Assembly (NCBI RefSeq): GCF_005889725.1
Contig: NZ_VCKX01000062.1
Location: 1 to 49,759 of the forward strand
Origin: Nonomuraea zeae
GTDB lineage: Bacteria; Actinomycetota; Actinomycetes; Streptosporangiales; Streptosporangiaceae
Reading direction: 5' to 3'
DNA length: 49,759 bases
The translations under genes and the position numbers were made by a program. The notes under the pieces were generated by a model, which was not told the DNA's origin, made no database searches, and was given only the letters and a program-made list of their open reading frames with translations. Positions 30,665 through 39,668 of this stretch are shown piece by piece; position 1 is the first letter of the stretch; every line of letters begins with the position of its first letter.

Positions 30665-33600
30665 CTAGGTGGTCGTTCGCAACCGGGCCTCGGCGGCCCA
30701 GTGGGGTGCGTTCCAGCGGTCGGCGACGGCGGCGGCGCGGGTGAAGTGGGCGGCGGCCTCGTCGGTACGGCCGAGGAAGACGGCCAGTTCACCGAGGGTG
30801 TGGGCGACCGGGCGCAGCGCCAACGCCAGGCTCGCGGCGCCCGCCGGGGGGCCGTCGCGGTGCGGAAGCAGCGTCGCGTACATCTCCTCGGCGGCATCGC
30901 GGTCGTTCAAGGCGACGCCGGCCATCGCGCGCAACGTGGTGAGGAAGGTGAAGAAGAAGTCGGGGCGGATCGGGCTGGGTGACGCGCGGACCTCGCGGGC
31001 TTCGGCGTCCAGGCCGTTGGCGTGGAGGGCGAGCGCGAGCAGGTCGGAGGTCATGGGGCCGAGCGCGGCGTGGAGGGCGCGAACGTCGTCCAGGTGCGCA
31101 CCGAGCGTGCCCTCGTTCAGCCAGATCGTGGCCAGGGCGAGTTGGAGAAAGCCCGTGTGCACCGATCCGATGCGCCGCATGCCCTCGTCGGCCTTGATGT
31201 AGAGGAGCTCGGCGTCGGCGGACCGGCCTTCGATGAGCGCCAGGCCGGCCAGCGTGATCTCGGCGGCGGCGATCGCCTCGCGCATTCGGTAGGTACGCGC
31301 GAGTTCCAGGGCCTCGGTGATCACCTGGTGCAGGGTCACCGGGTCGTTGGCGGCGGCGGCGATGCCGGCCTGGTTGAGCAGCCCGGTGACGCGGTAGACC
31401 GGCAGGTCGTGTTCGGTGCCGATCTCCACGAGCTCCCGGCAGAGCTCGGCGTCGCCGTGGACTTCGGCCAGGATCTCGAGTGCCGCGGCCCGCAACCGGG
31501 GTTCGGTGGCGAGGTCGAGTGCCTCCTGCGCGGCCTCCACAACCGTCGGGTCGTCCTCGCCGACCAGTTCGTGCGCGTACGCCGTCAGGAGCCGGGACCG
31601 CACCGAAGGGGTCAGGTCGCGCTTCAGCAGGCGGCTCAGGCGGTCGACGACGGGCCGGTCCACCGTGCCGTACGTACGGGCCTGCCAGGCGGTCGGCTCT
31701 GTCCACGCGGTGAATGCGGCGATCATCAGGTCGTCGCGGCCCAGGGACTCCGCGTACTCCACGGCTTCACGGCGGGTCTCGCGGGCGGCTGCGACGGCTC
31801 CCGCCCGGATCTGCGCGCGCAGCAGCCTGCCGAGCAATTCGACGCGTTCGTCCGGTCCGGTCGAGTTGGTGACGGCGTCGCTGAGGAGGCAGACCGCCAC
31901 ATCGTGGGCGTAGCGGGCCTCGGCACGCTCGGCGGCCTGGACGCAGTAGCCGACGGCCTTCGGCGAGCCGGCGCGCGCGTAGTGATGGGCCAGCGCGGCG
32001 ATGTCGTCGGTGCCTTCAAGAGCGGCGGCGATCCGGGCGTGCATCCGGGTGGCGCGCAATCTGCTGGTGTCGGCGATGAGCGTGTCCCTGACGAGGGCGT
32101 GGACGAAGCGGATGAGGCCCGGGCCGGGCTCGTCGAGGAGCCCGGCGATGACGCCCGCGTCCAGGGCGTCCATCACCCCGTCCTCGTCGGTGTCGGCGGC
32201 CTTGACGAGGACGTCCACCGAGCTCTCCCGGCCCGCGACCGCGGCCAGCCGGAGGACGGACACGCCTCCCTCGGGCAGGCGCGCGAGCCGCCGGCGCAGG
32301 ACGTCCCGTACGCCTTCGGGGACCTCGGAGAGGGCGACCAGCGCGCCTTCGCCGTTCAGCAGCCGGGCGCTTTCGCGCACGTAGAACGGGTTGCCGCCGG
32401 TGCGCTCAACGATCCCCGCGATGGTCTCCTCGTCGGCTTCGCATTCGGCCCGTACGAGCTTCGCGACGGCCTCGGCGTTCAGCCCGGGCAGCGCCAGGCG
32501 CAGGGGCGTGGCGCGCGCGAGGGAGGCCAGCGTCTCGGTGAGGTGCCCGCTCTCGTCCGCGCGGTACGCGGCGACGACCAGGATCGGGGCCCGCAGGCCG
32601 AGGCCGCCGCCGAGCAGCTCCAGCGTGGCGGCGTCCGCCCAGTGCAGGTCGTCCAGCACGACCGCGACCGGGCGTTCCGTGGCGACTGTCGCGAGCCATT
32701 TCCACACGGCTTGCCGCAGGCGGAACCGTCCAGCGGTGGCGTCGGCGTTCACCGGCCCGGTGTCGGTGAGCAGCGGTGCGAGGTCGTCCGCGAACTCGCC
32801 CGGGGACCTGGACGCGGCGACGGCTCTCAGCGCCTCGGTCCAGGCCCACGCGGGCGGCGCGCTGTCGACCTCGGGGCAGCGGCCGACGGCGACCAGCCAC
32901 CCGTCACGTTCGAGCCGCCTGCCGAGGTGTTCCAGCAGCGCCGACTTGCCGAGCCCGGCCTCGCCGGTGACCAGGGCGATACGGGCTCCGTCGGCGGCAG
33001 CCCCGGCGGCGGCCGTGACCAGCGCCGACAGCTGTGCCTCGCGTCCGACGAACGGCGCCTCGACGCTCGGAGCCGCCCCCTGGAGAGGGGCCATCTGCGG
33101 CAGCGGGGCGGCCAGCGGGAGTGGGGCCACCTGCGGCAGCGGCGCGGTCAGCGGGGGCGGGGGCACGGTCGCGCGTAGGACGTCTGTGCGCTGGGTGAGG
33201 ATCGCCTCCTCCAGCGCCGTCAGGTCCGGGCCAGGGTCGAGCCCGAGCTCCTCGGAGAGGATGCCGCGCGCGCGGCGGAGCGTCGCCAGCGCGTCGGCCT
33301 GGCGGCCGCTGCTCCACAGTGCCAGGGCGTGCAGCCGCCAGCCTTCCTCGCGGAGGGGCTCGTCGCGGGTGAGCCGCTCGGCCTCGGGAACCACCGCGGC
33401 GGGGCCGCCGATGCGCAGACCCGCCGCGACGTGCAGCTCGGTGGCGACCAGGCGTAGCTCGTTCAGCCGGGCCGTCTCGGCCGCGGCCCACGGCTCGTCG
33501 GCGACCTCGGCGAACGCCGGTCCCTGCCACAGCCCCAGCGCCTCGGCGAGCCGAGCCTGCGCGGCGCGTGGGTCGGTGTCCGTACGCGCTTGGCCCAGCA

Positions 33601-33931
33601 GGCCCTCGAACCGCCACGCGTCCACCGCCTCCGGTGGCAGCCGCAGCGCATAACCCGGCGCCGCGCTCACCAGCAGCCGGGCCGGCGTGCGCGGCGGACG
33701 TCCGGGCTCCAGCAACCGGCGCAGGTTGGACACGTACGCCTGCAGGGACATCAGCGCCCGCCCGGGCGGCTCCCCGCGCCACAGATCCTCGATCATCCGG
33801 TCGACCGGCACGACCTGCCCGCGCGCCGCCACCAGCAACGCCAGCACGCCCCGCTGCCGCGGCCCGCCGAGGTGAACGGCCGCACCGTCTACCTCCGCTG
33901 CGAACGCGCCCAGCACCCGGATGAAGACCAT
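30665..33931 (-). CDS. SARP-type regulator with BTAD, AAA/NTPase and TPR-like domains
   Basis: The 1088-residue pathway activator has an OmpR-like DNA-binding domain at about residues 1-95 (LGGPRQRGVLALLVAARGQV, VDRMIEDLWRGEPP, SLQAYVSNLRRLLEPG), the BTAD domain to about 250, and a Pro-rich linker with APLPQ repeats. An AAA domain follows, with Walker A GEAGLGKS (323-330) and Walker B VAVVLDDLHWADA, then a long TPR-like helical tail without a LuxR HTH. The ATG at 33931 has no SD and a -10-like ATACGA lies just upstream, so it is probably leaderless; a GTG at 33940 is the alternative. Three phased repeats precede it. No antibiotic cluster is visible, so the targets are probably the local flavoenzyme operon. 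Confidence 0.9.
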   Translation of the reverse strand: MVFIRVLGAFAAEVDGAAVHLGGPRQRGVLALLVAARGQVVPVDRMIEDLWRGEPPGRALMSLQAYVSNLRRLLEPGRPPRTPARLLVSAAPGYALRLPPEAVDAWRFEGLLGQARTDTDPRAAQARLAEALGLWQGPAFAEVADEPWAAAETARLNELRLVATELHVAAGLRIGGPAAVVPEAERLTRDEPLREEGWRLHALALWSSGRQADALATLRRARGILSEELGLDPGPDLTALEEAILTQRTDVLRATVPPPPLTAPLPQVAPLPLAAPLPQMAPLQGAAPSVEAPFVGREAQLSALVTAAAGAAADGARIALVTGEAGLGKSALLEHLGRRLERDGWLVAVGRCPEVDSAPPAWAWTEALRAVAASRSPGEFADDLAPLLTDTGPVNADATAGRFRLRQAVWKWLATVATERPVAVVLDDLHWADAATLELLGGGLGLRAPILVVAAYRADESGHLTETLASLARATPLRLALPGLNAEAVAKLVRAECEADEETIAGIVERTGGNPFYVRESARLLNGEGALVALSEVPEGVRDVLRRRLARLPEGGVSVLRLAAVAGRESSVDVLVKAADTDEDGVMDALDAGVIAGLLDEPGPGLIRFVHALVRDTLIADTSRLRATRMHARIAAALEGTDDIAALAHHYARAGSPKAVGYCVQAAERAEARYAHDVAVCLLSDAVTNSTGPDERVELLGRLLRAQIRAGAVAAARETRREAVEYAESLGRDDLMIAAFTAWTEPTAWQARTYGTVDRPVVDRLSRLLKRDLTPSVRSRLLTAYAHELVGEDDPTVVEAAQEALDLATEPRLRAAALEILAEVHGDAELCRELVEIGTEHDLPVYRVTGLLNQAGIAAAANDPVTLHQVITEALELARTYRMREAIAAAEITLAGLALIEGRSADAELLYIKADEGMRRIGSVHTGFLQLALATIWLNEGTLGAHLDDVRALHAALGPMTSDLLALALHANGLDAEAREVRASPSPIRPDFFFTFLTTLRAMAGVALNDRDAAEEMYATLLPHRDGPPAGAASLALALRPVAHTLGELAVFLGRTDEAAAHFTRAAAVADRWNAPHWAAEARLRTTT

Positions 33932-33941
33932 GATCTGCACA

Positions 33942-33984
33942 TCGTATGTGGACGTTCCAAATCGGCTCCAAGCCCCCTCCAAAT
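33942..33984 (-). promoter_or_regulatory. SARP operator: three heptamers phased at 11 bp, plus -10 box
   Basis: On the plus strand TCCAAAT (33956), TCCAAGC (33967) and TCCAAAT (33978) are spaced exactly 11 bp apart with 4-base spacers, the classic SARP binding geometry. Read toward the SARP gene, the last repeat is 8 bases from ATACGA (33947-33942), again the canonical distance. This indicates autoregulation, and possibly control of the divergent hemerythrin operon. Confidence 0.75.
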
Positions 33985-34031
33985 ACCCGGGAGCAGCCTG
34001 AACACCTCGCAACCGACCGAGGGCAGGACAG

Positions 34032-34670
34032 ATGAGCGTCAACACCCAGGACATGGAGATCGTCCACCGCGTACTCCGCCGTGAGTCACGGCTGCTGATG
34101 GAGCTCGCCGCGGCCGTCATCCCGGGTGACACCGCTCGCGCCAAGGTGATCGCCGGCCACTTCCGCGTCTACCGGCTGGGCCTGCACAACCATCACGAGG
34201 CCGAGGACGAGCTGCTGTGGCCGCCGCTCCTCGCCCGGGTGGACCTGGAGGCCGACATCGTCCTGCGCATGCAGGCCCAGCACGAACGCATCGCGTTCAC
34301 CCTGACCAGGCTGGACGCCTCGGTCCCCGCCTGGGAGGCCACCGCGGGCGCAGACGAGCGCGACACCCTCGTGGCCGCACTCGCCGACCACCGCGCGGTC
34401 CTGATGGAACACCTCGACGACGAGGAGGCCACCCTCCTCCCGCTCGCGGCCAAGCACATCACCGAGCAGGAGTGGGCCTCCCTGGGCGACCACCTGGTGA
34501 ACAGCACTCCCGAGCTCACCCTGCTCACGCTCTTCGGGGCCGTCCTGGAAGACGCGAGCCCGGCCGAGCGCGCCATCGTCCTCAGCGGCCTCGCCATCCC
34601 CGCCCGCGTCGTCTGGCACGTCATCGGCCGCCCCCGCTACGCCCGCCACATCCGCCGTGTCCGCGGCTGA
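34032..34670 (+). CDS. Hemerythrin-like HHE domain protein
   Basis: The 212-residue protein has a hemerythrin four-helix bundle with di-iron ligands visible in FRVYRLGLHNHHEAEDELLW, QAQHERIAFTL, LADHRAVLMEHLDDEEATLL. Such proteins sense or buffer O2, NO or iron. The C-terminal 60 residues (LTLFGAVLEDASPAERAIVL) are an added helical region as in many actinobacterial members. It starts an operon with DUF4267 and flavoenzyme genes, divergent from the SARP gene. Confidence 0.88.
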   Translation: MSVNTQDMEIVHRVLRRESRLLMELAAAVIPGDTARAKVIAGHFRVYRLGLHNHHEAEDELLWPPLLARVDLEADIVLRMQAQHERIAFTLTRLDASVPAWEATAGADERDTLVAALADHRAVLMEHLDDEEATLLPLAAKHITEQEWASLGDHLVNSTPELTLLTLFGAVLEDASPAERAIVLSGLAIPARVVWHVIGRPRYARHIRRVRG

Positions 34671-34706
34671 ACCCTGCCCAGTCTTGAACATCAAAGGAGA
34701 ACAACC

Positions 34707-35135
34707 ATGTCGCTGAAGAAGCTCAACACCGTCCTGGCCGCCGCCGTCGTCCTGTTCAGCCTCTACCTCGGACTGTCCTTCGTCCTGCCCCTCGGGACCA
34801 CCTTCCCGGGGCTGGCGAACTGGCCCTCTGACGGCAGCGGCTTCTCCATCGTGAAGGGCAGCCGCGAAATCGCGATGGGCCTGACTATGGGCATCCTGCT
34901 GGTGACGGGCCACCGCCGCCCGCTGGGCTGGGTCCTGCTGATGACGGCCGTCGCCCCGTTCGGCGACATGGTCAACGTCCTGGCCCACCACGGCTCCACG
35001 GCCGCCGCGCTCGGCATCCACGGCCTGACCTCGGCGCTGATCGCGGTCACTGGGTTGCTGATCCTCCGCGAGACCAGCAAGGCGCGCAAGGCCCGAGAGA
35101 GCGCCACCCCAGCGCCCGCCGCGCAGCCCGCCTGA
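34707..35135 (+). CDS. DUF4267-family small membrane protein
   Basis: The 142-residue protein has four hydrophobic helices and the family core FSIVKGSREIAMGLTMGILL (K-G-x-R-D/E), then GWVLLMTAVAPFGDMVNVLA and GIHGLTSALIAVTGLLIL. Function unknown. A GGAG site precedes the ATG. It lies 36 bases after the hemerythrin gene and 64 before the flavoenzyme, so a three-gene operon is likely. Confidence 0.8.
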   Translation: MSLKKLNTVLAAAVVLFSLYLGLSFVLPLGTTFPGLANWPSDGSGFSIVKGSREIAMGLTMGILLVTGHRRPLGWVLLMTAVAPFGDMVNVLAHHGSTAAALGIHGLTSALIAVTGLLILRETSKARKARESATPAPAAQPA

Positions 35136-35199
35136 CGTCCCCGCAGCGCGGCACGGCATTCCTTCGCATTTTCTGAGAACTCGAAAAAGGGAGACGACA

Positions 35200-36510
35200 A
35201 TGACGATCAACGACTTGCGCGGTGTCCTCAAGGGGCGCGTGCTCCTGCCCGATGACGACGGCTTCGAACAGGCGGCCACCGCCTGGAATCTGACCGTCAG
35301 GCAGCCGGTGGCGGCCGTGGCGGAGGCCGCGGATGCCGATGACGTGGCGGCGCTGGTGCGGTACGCGCGGCGGGCGGGTATGACGGTGACCGCGCAGCCG
35401 AGCGGGCATGGCGCCTCGGGTGATGTGGACGGCCTGATCCTGTTGCGTACCGGCCTGCTGAACGAGGTGGAGGTACGCGCGCAGGAGCGCGTGGTCCGGG
35501 TGGGCGCGGGCGTGAAATGGGGGCAGGTGCTGGCGGCGGCCGGTCCGCTGGGGCTGACCGGCCTGGCCGGCAGCGCTCCGGGGGTCAGCGTGACCGGCTA
35601 CACCCTGGGCGGTGGGGTCGGCTGGTTCAGCCGCAAGTACGGCTTCGCCTCCGACAGCGTGCGGGCTGTCGACATCGTGGACGCCGATGGCCGGCCGGGC
35701 CGGGTGAGCGCCGAGTCCGATCCTGACCTGTTCTGGGCGCTGCGCGGCGGTGGCGGGGACTTCGCGATGGTGACCGCCCTCGAACTCGAGCTGTATCCCG
35801 CGCCGGCCCTGTACGGCGGGCGGGTGATCTGGCCGGAGCACCGGACCAGGGAGGTGTACGACGCGTTCGTGGAGATCACCGCCGAGGCGCCGCGTGAACT
35901 CAGTGTCTGGATCAACCGGCTCCAGCCCCCCGGCGCGCCGGCGATGGTCACGCTGGACCTGGCCTACCTGGGCGCGGCGGCTGAGGCGGAGGACCTGCTG
36001 AGGCGTATCGACAAGATCGAGGGCGCGATCTCCGACAGCCGCGGCGTCGTCCCGGTCGCCGACCTGGGCGCCATCGCCGCCGAGCCCACCGACCCGGCCC
36101 CGTCCATCACCCGTGCGGAGCTGCTCACCGGCCTGGACGCGGACGCGGTGGAGCTCCTGCTGGCCAAGCCGGTCGAACCGCTCATCAACCTGCAGATCAG
36201 GCACCTGGGCGGGGCGCTCGCCGAGCCGGGCGACGGGGCCGGTGCGAGCGGCGCGGTGGCCGAGCCGTACCTGCTCAGCCTGCTGGGCCTCGGCCTGCCG
36301 CACGCGGCCGATACTACGCGCGCCAGGCAGGCCGAGGTCGTGGCCGACCTGGCGGCCTACGTCAGCGGCCGCAAGCCGTACACCGTGCTGTCGCCCGGTG
36401 ACACGGCGGCCAGCTCCTTCTCCGGCAGCGCGCTCGCGCGGCTGCGGGAGATCAAGCGGGCCCGTGACCCGCAGAACGTGTTCCGCGCCAACTACCCGGT
36501 GCACGGGTAG
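35200..36510 (+). CDS. FAD-binding oxidoreductase (berberine-bridge/PCMH type)
   Basis: The 436-residue protein has the PCMH FAD domain with the covalent-FAD His in AQPSGHGASGDVDGLILLRT, the pyrophosphate strand GSAPGVSVTGYTLGGGVGWF and ALRGGGGDFAMVTALELEL. The second, Cys attachment site of bicovalent enzymes is replaced by Ser (KYGFASDSVRAVDIV), so FAD is held by His only. It ends with the BBE-like motif RARDPQNVFRANYPVHG. These enzymes oxidise sugars, alkaloids or polyketides. No signal peptide. An AAAGGGAG site precedes the ATG. Confidence 0.9.
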   Translation: MTINDLRGVLKGRVLLPDDDGFEQAATAWNLTVRQPVAAVAEAADADDVAALVRYARRAGMTVTAQPSGHGASGDVDGLILLRTGLLNEVEVRAQERVVRVGAGVKWGQVLAAAGPLGLTGLAGSAPGVSVTGYTLGGGVGWFSRKYGFASDSVRAVDIVDADGRPGRVSAESDPDLFWALRGGGGDFAMVTALELELYPAPALYGGRVIWPEHRTREVYDAFVEITAEAPRELSVWINRLQPPGAPAMVTLDLAYLGAAAEAEDLLRRIDKIEGAISDSRGVVPVADLGAIAAEPTDPAPSITRAELLTGLDADAVELLLAKPVEPLINLQIRHLGGALAEPGDGAGASGAVAEPYLLSLLGLGLPHAADTTRARQAEVVADLAAYVSGRKPYTVLSPGDTAASSFSGSALARLREIKRARDPQNVFRANYPVHG

Positions 36511-36568
36511 ATCGGTTCCCAGCAGGTCCCGGCCCCTCCGCCCATCGGGCGGCGGGGCCGCACCACAC

Positions 36569-37819
36569 CTACCGGCCGGCAGGTGCAGCCGGGGGTGGTG
36601 CCGAGAACCGGCGCAAGTCCGGAGTAGTGCCTCCAACCGCGGCGACGGCACCGAGGCAGAGCAGACCTCCGCTGATCAGGGCTGCCGCTCCCGAGGTTGC
36701 GTCTGCGACCAGGCCGCCGCGCATGTTGCCGATGTCAGGGCCGGCTTGCCCGACGATCTGCTCGGCAGCGCTGACACGGCCGAGTAGTTCGCTCGGGGTA
36801 TGCAGCTGGACGATGGCGCTCCGGGACACCACGGAGACGGTGTCGGCCGCGCCGGCCAGGATGAGGAAGGCCAGTCCGGCCCACGGGTGGGGCGACAGGC
36901 CGAACAACGTGAGCGCCGCGCCCCAGGTGGCGGATCCGCCGAGCATGACCAGGCCGGGACGGGGGAGCCGGGTGAACGTTCCGGAGAAGAGGGAGGCGGC
37001 GACGCCGCCGACAGCTATGGCGGTGAGGAACAGCCCGAGCGTGCGTGGGTCGTCGCCGAACCGTTCTGCGTTGATCAGGGGGAACACGCTGATCGGCATC
37101 GACAGCACTGTGGTGGCCAGGTCGGTGAGCAGGGCTCCGCGGATGACGGGAGTGCGGGCCAGGAAGGCCAGGCCGTCAAGCACTCCGCGCAGGCCGGGGC
37201 GGGCGGGCTCATCCGCGGGTCTCATCGGCGGCAAGCCGAACACGGCGTAGAGCGCGACGATGAAGGTGAGCGTGTCGATCAGGTAGCAGCCGCCGACACC
37301 GAGCCCGCCCGCGATCAGCCCGCCGAGCGCGGGGCCCATCAGCATGGAGCCCTGGAAGGCGATCCGTCTCAGCGCCAGTCCGGCGGCCAGCTGATGCTTG
37401 GGCAGAAGGTGTGGGATGAAGGTGCGCGAGGCCGGACCACCGACGGCGGCGAAGCAGGAGTGCGCGACGACCAGCCCCAGAACTCCGGCGACCGGGAGGT
37501 GCCCGAAGAAGCCCTGAAGTGTGAGAAGCAGCGAACAGGCGGCGTGCCCGCTGGTCGTGATGAGGCAGAGTTTGCGGCGGTCCACGCGGTCGACGAGCGA
37601 GCCGGCGAAGAGTCCGAGCACGACGAGCGGAGCCGCCTGTGCCAGGCCGACGGCGCCGGTCCATGCGGCGCTGTTGGTGGTGTGCCAGACCTGGAACATC
37701 ACGGCGACGAGCGTCATTTGGCTGCCGAATCCGGACAGGGCCTGACTGATCCATAACCGGCGGAACGGTGGTGAGGCCCGTAGCGGGGTGACATCGAGCA
37801 GGGCGTGCCTCAGCCCCAT
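36569..37819 (-). CDS. MFS transporter (MFS_3)
   Basis: The 416-residue, 12-helix exporter starts ASPPFRRLWISQALSGFGSQ and has the loop AGSLVDRVDRRKLCLITTSG. Related to the transporter at 15607 and to macrolide-type efflux proteins. Its start lies inside the end of the MarR gene (10-base overlap), so the two form a translation-coupled regulator/efflux pair. Substrate unknown. Confidence 0.9.
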   Translation of the reverse strand: MGLRHALLDVTPLRASPPFRRLWISQALSGFGSQMTLVAVMFQVWHTTNSAAWTGAVGLAQAAPLVVLGLFAGSLVDRVDRRKLCLITTSGHAACSLLLTLQGFFGHLPVAGVLGLVVAHSCFAAVGGPASRTFIPHLLPKHQLAAGLALRRIAFQGSMLMGPALGGLIAGGLGVGGCYLIDTLTFIVALYAVFGLPPMRPADEPARPGLRGVLDGLAFLARTPVIRGALLTDLATTVLSMPISVFPLINAERFGDDPRTLGLFLTAIAVGGVAASLFSGTFTRLPRPGLVMLGGSATWGAALTLFGLSPHPWAGLAFLILAGAADTVSVVSRSAIVQLHTPSELLGRVSAAEQIVGQAGPDIGNMRGGLVADATSGAAALISGGLLCLGAVAAVGGTTPDLRRFSAPPPAAPAGR

Positions 37820-38310
37820 GCGGGATCCTCCGCCAGCTTCTCCGCGATCCGGTCGTGGAAGCTCTTGCGTGCGAGGGCCTGCTCAATGTCGGTGACGACC
37901 CGTGAGAGTGGATAGGGGATCTCGGCCTCGATCTCGGCGACGGCGGCCTCGGTGGCCCGCCACTCCGCCGCCAGGCGACCCACGATGCGGCGGGCGTTGT
38001 CGGTGAGCGTCACCTTCTTGCTGCGCGCGTCGTCGCCCTCGACGGTCTGGACCCAGCCGGCCTCGCGCATCGCGGCCACCTTCTGGCTGAGTGCCGAATG
38101 CGTCCGGTTGACCGACTCTGCCAGCTCCGTGATGGTCATTGGCCCGCAGGCGTGCAGCCGGAGCAGCTCCATCACGAAGCTCGGCTTGAGCCCTTTGATG
38201 CGCTTCTTGGAGTAGAGCCGGGCGATGTCCGCGTCCATGGAGGCCTGGAGAAGGCGAAGCGGCCGCCAGAGGCTTTCCTGGGTGGGATCGGATGCAGGGG
38301 GATGCGTCAT
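37810..38310 (-). CDS. MarR-family regulator of the efflux pump
   Basis: The 166-residue protein has the winged helix FVMELLRLHACGPMTITELA, SVNRTHSALSQKVAAMREAG and wing VEGDDARSKKVTLTDNARRI. MarR dimers bind short palindromes and are released by phenolic drugs. A 12-bp palindrome (38329-38340) lies 19 bases before the ATG. It is the first gene of the MarR-MFS operon, so repression of itself and the pump is likely. Confidence 0.9.
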   Translation of the reverse strand: MTHPPASDPTQESLWRPLRLLQASMDADIARLYSKKRIKGLKPSFVMELLRLHACGPMTITELAESVNRTHSALSQKVAAMREAGWVQTVEGDDARSKKVTLTDNARRIVGRLAAEWRATEAAVAEIEAEIPYPLSRVVTDIEQALARKSFHDRIAEKLAEDPAWG

Positions 38311-38328
38311 GAGCGGGATCGTATCAGT

Positions 38329-38340
38329 ACTTATATAAGT
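38329..38340. promoter_or_regulatory. MarR operator palindrome
   Basis: ACTTATATAAGT is a perfect 12-bp palindrome in an AT-rich patch of an otherwise GC-rich region, placed where the MarR/MFS promoter must lie. Confidence 0.65.
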
Positions 38341-38397
38341 GCTTATGTTATTTGGCGCCGCCTTGCTACGGCAGGAGGCGAAGCCGCCACCATGCCA

Positions 38398-39561
38398 TCA
38401 ATCGAGCTGGACCAGCGGCCGTGCTTCTCCGATGCGGTCACGTTCACCCGCGACGGTGAGATCCGCGGTGGTCGCGTTCGGCAGGAGCAGCGCCCCGAGC
38501 GCCAGCCCGATCAGTCCGGCCACGATTGGCGCACCGGTCCACAGCTCGGGCACGGCGGGCAGGCGGCCCCCGATGGCCGAGGCGACTGCGATGTACAGCG
38601 ACCAGGTGACGAAGGCCGACAACCCGGCGAAGGCCCAGTACGCGGCCCGCCGCCCGGCCGACGGGCGCAGCCAGCGGATCAGCAGGTCGCTCACGAGTCC
38701 GGCGGCCACGAACGCCAGCAGGATCGGCAGGTTGCCGAAGCTCGTCCGGACGCCCGGCATGAGCGCGATGACGGCGTACAGGATGGTCACCGACCCGAAC
38801 GGCAAAGGCCAGCGGCGCAGCAGGAACAGCACCGGGCTGAGCACGACGACGTTGGTGACGACCATCGCGACGGCCACGCGATCGGCGCCGAGGGCGACAG
38901 GACGGGGACCGGCGACCCGCGGCGCGACGCCCGCGTCCTGCGCCATGGACAACGCCTGGACGATGGCCTGGGGCCGGTACTGCAGGGCGTCGCCGTAGGA
39001 CAGGAACAGCGACACCAGCGCGGTCGCGAACGCGAGCCCGATCAGGGCGGGCAGCAGCCGGCCGAGCCGCGGCCGGGCACCGATGTCGGGGGCGTGCCAC
39101 GCCGAGCGCAGCGGGGTCGTGATGATGAGCATCATGGTCACGATGAGGCCGAGGTGCGACGGGCTGAAGAAGATGTTGATGGTCGTCTCGATGCCGAGGA
39201 CGGTGTGCCAGGTCAGGTCGGCGAGTCCGAAGGCGGCGAACGCCGGGATCGCCAGCAGCCCGGCGAGATAACCCGCGGGGACGGCTGCCAGCCCCTGCCG
39301 GCCGGCACGCACGTTGCGCCACACCTGCCAGATGATCCAGCCGGCGACCACGGCGTACCCGGAGTAGAACACCGCGTGCCAGGGGGTGAAGAACGTCTCC
39401 AGCTCGGCCAGGTTGGCGTGCGCCCAGGCGTCGATCATCAGCCCGACCCCGAACCAGACGCCGAGCAGCGCCGTCACCAGGTCTGTCCGGGGAGACACCC
39501 ACGCGCGGGGCTCTTTCGTGCCGGCGATGAGGCGCCGAGTGCCGGCGGCGTCAAATACCAC
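38398..39561 (-). CDS. Polytopic membrane protein of unknown function
   Basis: The 387-residue protein has about ten membrane helices, e.g. TALLGVWFGVGLMIDAWAH, VFYSGYAVVAGWIIWQVW, GYLAGLLAIPAFAAFGLADL and NLPILLAFVAAGLVSDLLI. His/Trp-rich loops (TPWHAVFYSG, DLTWHTVLGIE, FFSPSHLGL) recur and could bind heme or metal. The GTG at 39561 is chosen for its AAAGGAA site; the frame is open upstream into the FtsX gene but without sense. It lies 107 bases after FtsX, on the same strand. Family not recognised. Confidence 0.75.
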   Translation of the reverse strand: MVFDAAGTRRLIAGTKEPRAWVSPRTDLVTALLGVWFGVGLMIDAWAHANLAELETFFTPWHAVFYSGYAVVAGWIIWQVWRNVRAGRQGLAAVPAGYLAGLLAIPAFAAFGLADLTWHTVLGIETTINIFFSPSHLGLIVTMMLIITTPLRSAWHAPDIGARPRLGRLLPALIGLAFATALVSLFLSYGDALQYRPQAIVQALSMAQDAGVAPRVAGPRPVALGADRVAVAMVVTNVVVLSPVLFLLRRWPLPFGSVTILYAVIALMPGVRTSFGNLPILLAFVAAGLVSDLLIRWLRPSAGRRAAYWAFAGLSAFVTWSLYIAVASAIGGRLPAVPELWTGAPIVAGLIGLALGALLLPNATTADLTVAGERDRIGEARPLVQLD

Positions 39562-39668
39562 TTCGTGATTCCTTTGCGTCGGTGAATTCGATTCGTGCCA
39601 GAAGCCGGTGCGCCGGCGAGGCTCTGCGCGTTGCCGCTGCCGACCGCGCCCGCCCGCCTGCCCGCCCA

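Noticed and set aside
31022..33178. 718-codon plus-strand frame opposite the SARP gene
   Set aside because: High-GC antisense shadow; the minus strand carries SARP, Walker A and Walker B motifs.
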